Assembly (NCBI GenBank): GCA_947473475.1
Contig: CANJBZ010000019.1
Location: forward strand, 1-64,000
Reading direction: 5' to 3'
Length of the DNA: 64,000 nt
Source of the DNA: Alphaproteobacteria bacterium
Lineage (GTDB): Bacteria; Pseudomonadota; Alphaproteobacteria; Micropepsales; Micropepsaceae
In this document: positions 63,734-64,000 of the stretch, in pieces
How the letters are laid out: every line of letters starts with the position of its first letter
How positions within the stretch are numbered: position 1 is the stretch's first letter
Position numbers and translations under genes: made by a program
Notes under the pieces: generated by a model
What the model saw: only the letters and a program-made list of their open reading frames with translations
What the model was told of the DNA's origin: nothing
The model's database searches: none

Positions 63734-64000
63734 ATGCCACAGCCCGAGTCAGCCCTATCTACCCTTGGCGAATCCAACCCTGCCGAAAATCTTGGCCTGC
63801 TGGCCGAACACGCGTTCGGGATTGCGGGGAAGGCTTGCGCCGGCTGCAACGGTTATCACGCGCTGTGGGGCTATGAGCGGCTGGCCGGCATCAAGAATCC
63901 CAGCTTCGAAGCCGACCGGGATATTGTGGAGCCATTGATTCGCGCCCATGCGGGCAAGCGCATCCTGATCGCAGGCGCGGCGGATGCCGGTCTGCTCGCC
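63734..64000 (+). CDS. Probable SAM-dependent methyltransferase, N-terminal part (runs off the window)
   Basis: An open frame of 89 codons from ATG 63734 to the right edge: NPAENLGLLAEHAFGIAGKA, CAGCNGYHALWGYERLAG, then GKRILIAGAADAGLLA, the last resembling the glycine-rich SAM-binding motif I of class I methyltransferases. The missing remainder prevents firm assignment. A CxxC (CAGC) precedes the fold. It is divergent from the PaaK-like gene, with 49 bases of shared promoter region. Confidence 0.6.
   Translation, partial: MPQPESALSTLGESNPAENLGLLAEHAFGIAGKACAGCNGYHALWGYERLAGIKNPSFEADRDIVEPLIRAHAGKRILIAGAADAGLLA

Noticed and set aside
62274-63849. Longer N-terminus for the PaaK-like ligase starting at 63849
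   Set aside because: The first 55 residues are not family-like and would overlap the divergent methyltransferase gene.

Overview
The window is chromosomal DNA of a GC-rich alphaproteobacterium. The evidence is gene order: rpsF-rpsR-rplI, fabD-fabG-acpP-fabF-mltG-yicC-gmk, rsmA-pdxA-surA-lptD-lptG-lptF-pepA-holC, purN-purM, DUF2066-phosphatidyltransferase-hdaA-ppk-ppx and tatABC-serS-surE-nlpD-ATPase-yajC-secD-trmFO all follow the usual alphaproteobacterial arrangement. The secreted WEGDTLVV-type paralogs, the DUF6152 protein and the dense palindromic intergenic repeats would fit a Rhizomicrobium/Micropepsis-like lineage, but that placement is inference.

Layout. 1-395: the left end of an IS110-family element runs off the window and abuts a truncated copy of a palindromic repeat. 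399-5914: secreted or membrane accessory genes (two paralogous unknown proteins, DoxX, a Tat-exported esterase, an RNA methyltransferase, a caspase-fold peptidase). 5949-12106: chorismate synthase, FabI, a DnaJ-like protein, a solute-binding protein, PdxH and DUF6152. 12182-13530: the ribosomal operon with a structured leader. 13603-14549: a PIN toxin with an HTH-AbrB fusion antitoxin. 14676-16731: an MFS transporter and small unknowns. 16820-23183: fatty acid synthesis, MltG, YicC and Gmk. 23234-37362: TerC, the envelope/LPS-export cluster, PepA, HolC, an ABC-F ATPase and a second binding protein. 37484-46807: Ndk, purine synthesis, HdaA and polyphosphate metabolism. 46920-59657: an orphan ABC ATPase, Tat translocase, SerRS, SurE, NlpD, YajC-SecD, a PuuD-like membrane protein, an NDUFAF6-like protein and TrmFO. 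59752-64000: a membrane protein, malonyl-CoA decarboxylase, a PaaK-like ligase and the start of a probable methyltransferase.

Functional themes. Much of the window serves envelope building: type II fatty acid synthesis, LPS export (SurA, LptD, LptF, LptG), MltG, NlpD, SecD/YajC and Tat. Polyphosphate synthesis and hydrolysis (ppk, ppx) sit together. The expected neighbours pcm, secF and the Mth938/NDUFAF3-like gene are missing from their usual places.

The most noteworthy structure lies outside the proteins. At least seven families of long inverted repeats occupy intergenic spaces. Several reach into genes: they supply the last codons of AroC, the ribosome-binding site of gmk and the stop codon of pepA. 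One family-A copy is broken exactly where the IS110 element begins. Several genes appear to start at TTG behind strong Shine-Dalgarno sequences. No tRNA, rRNA or CRISPR array was recognised.
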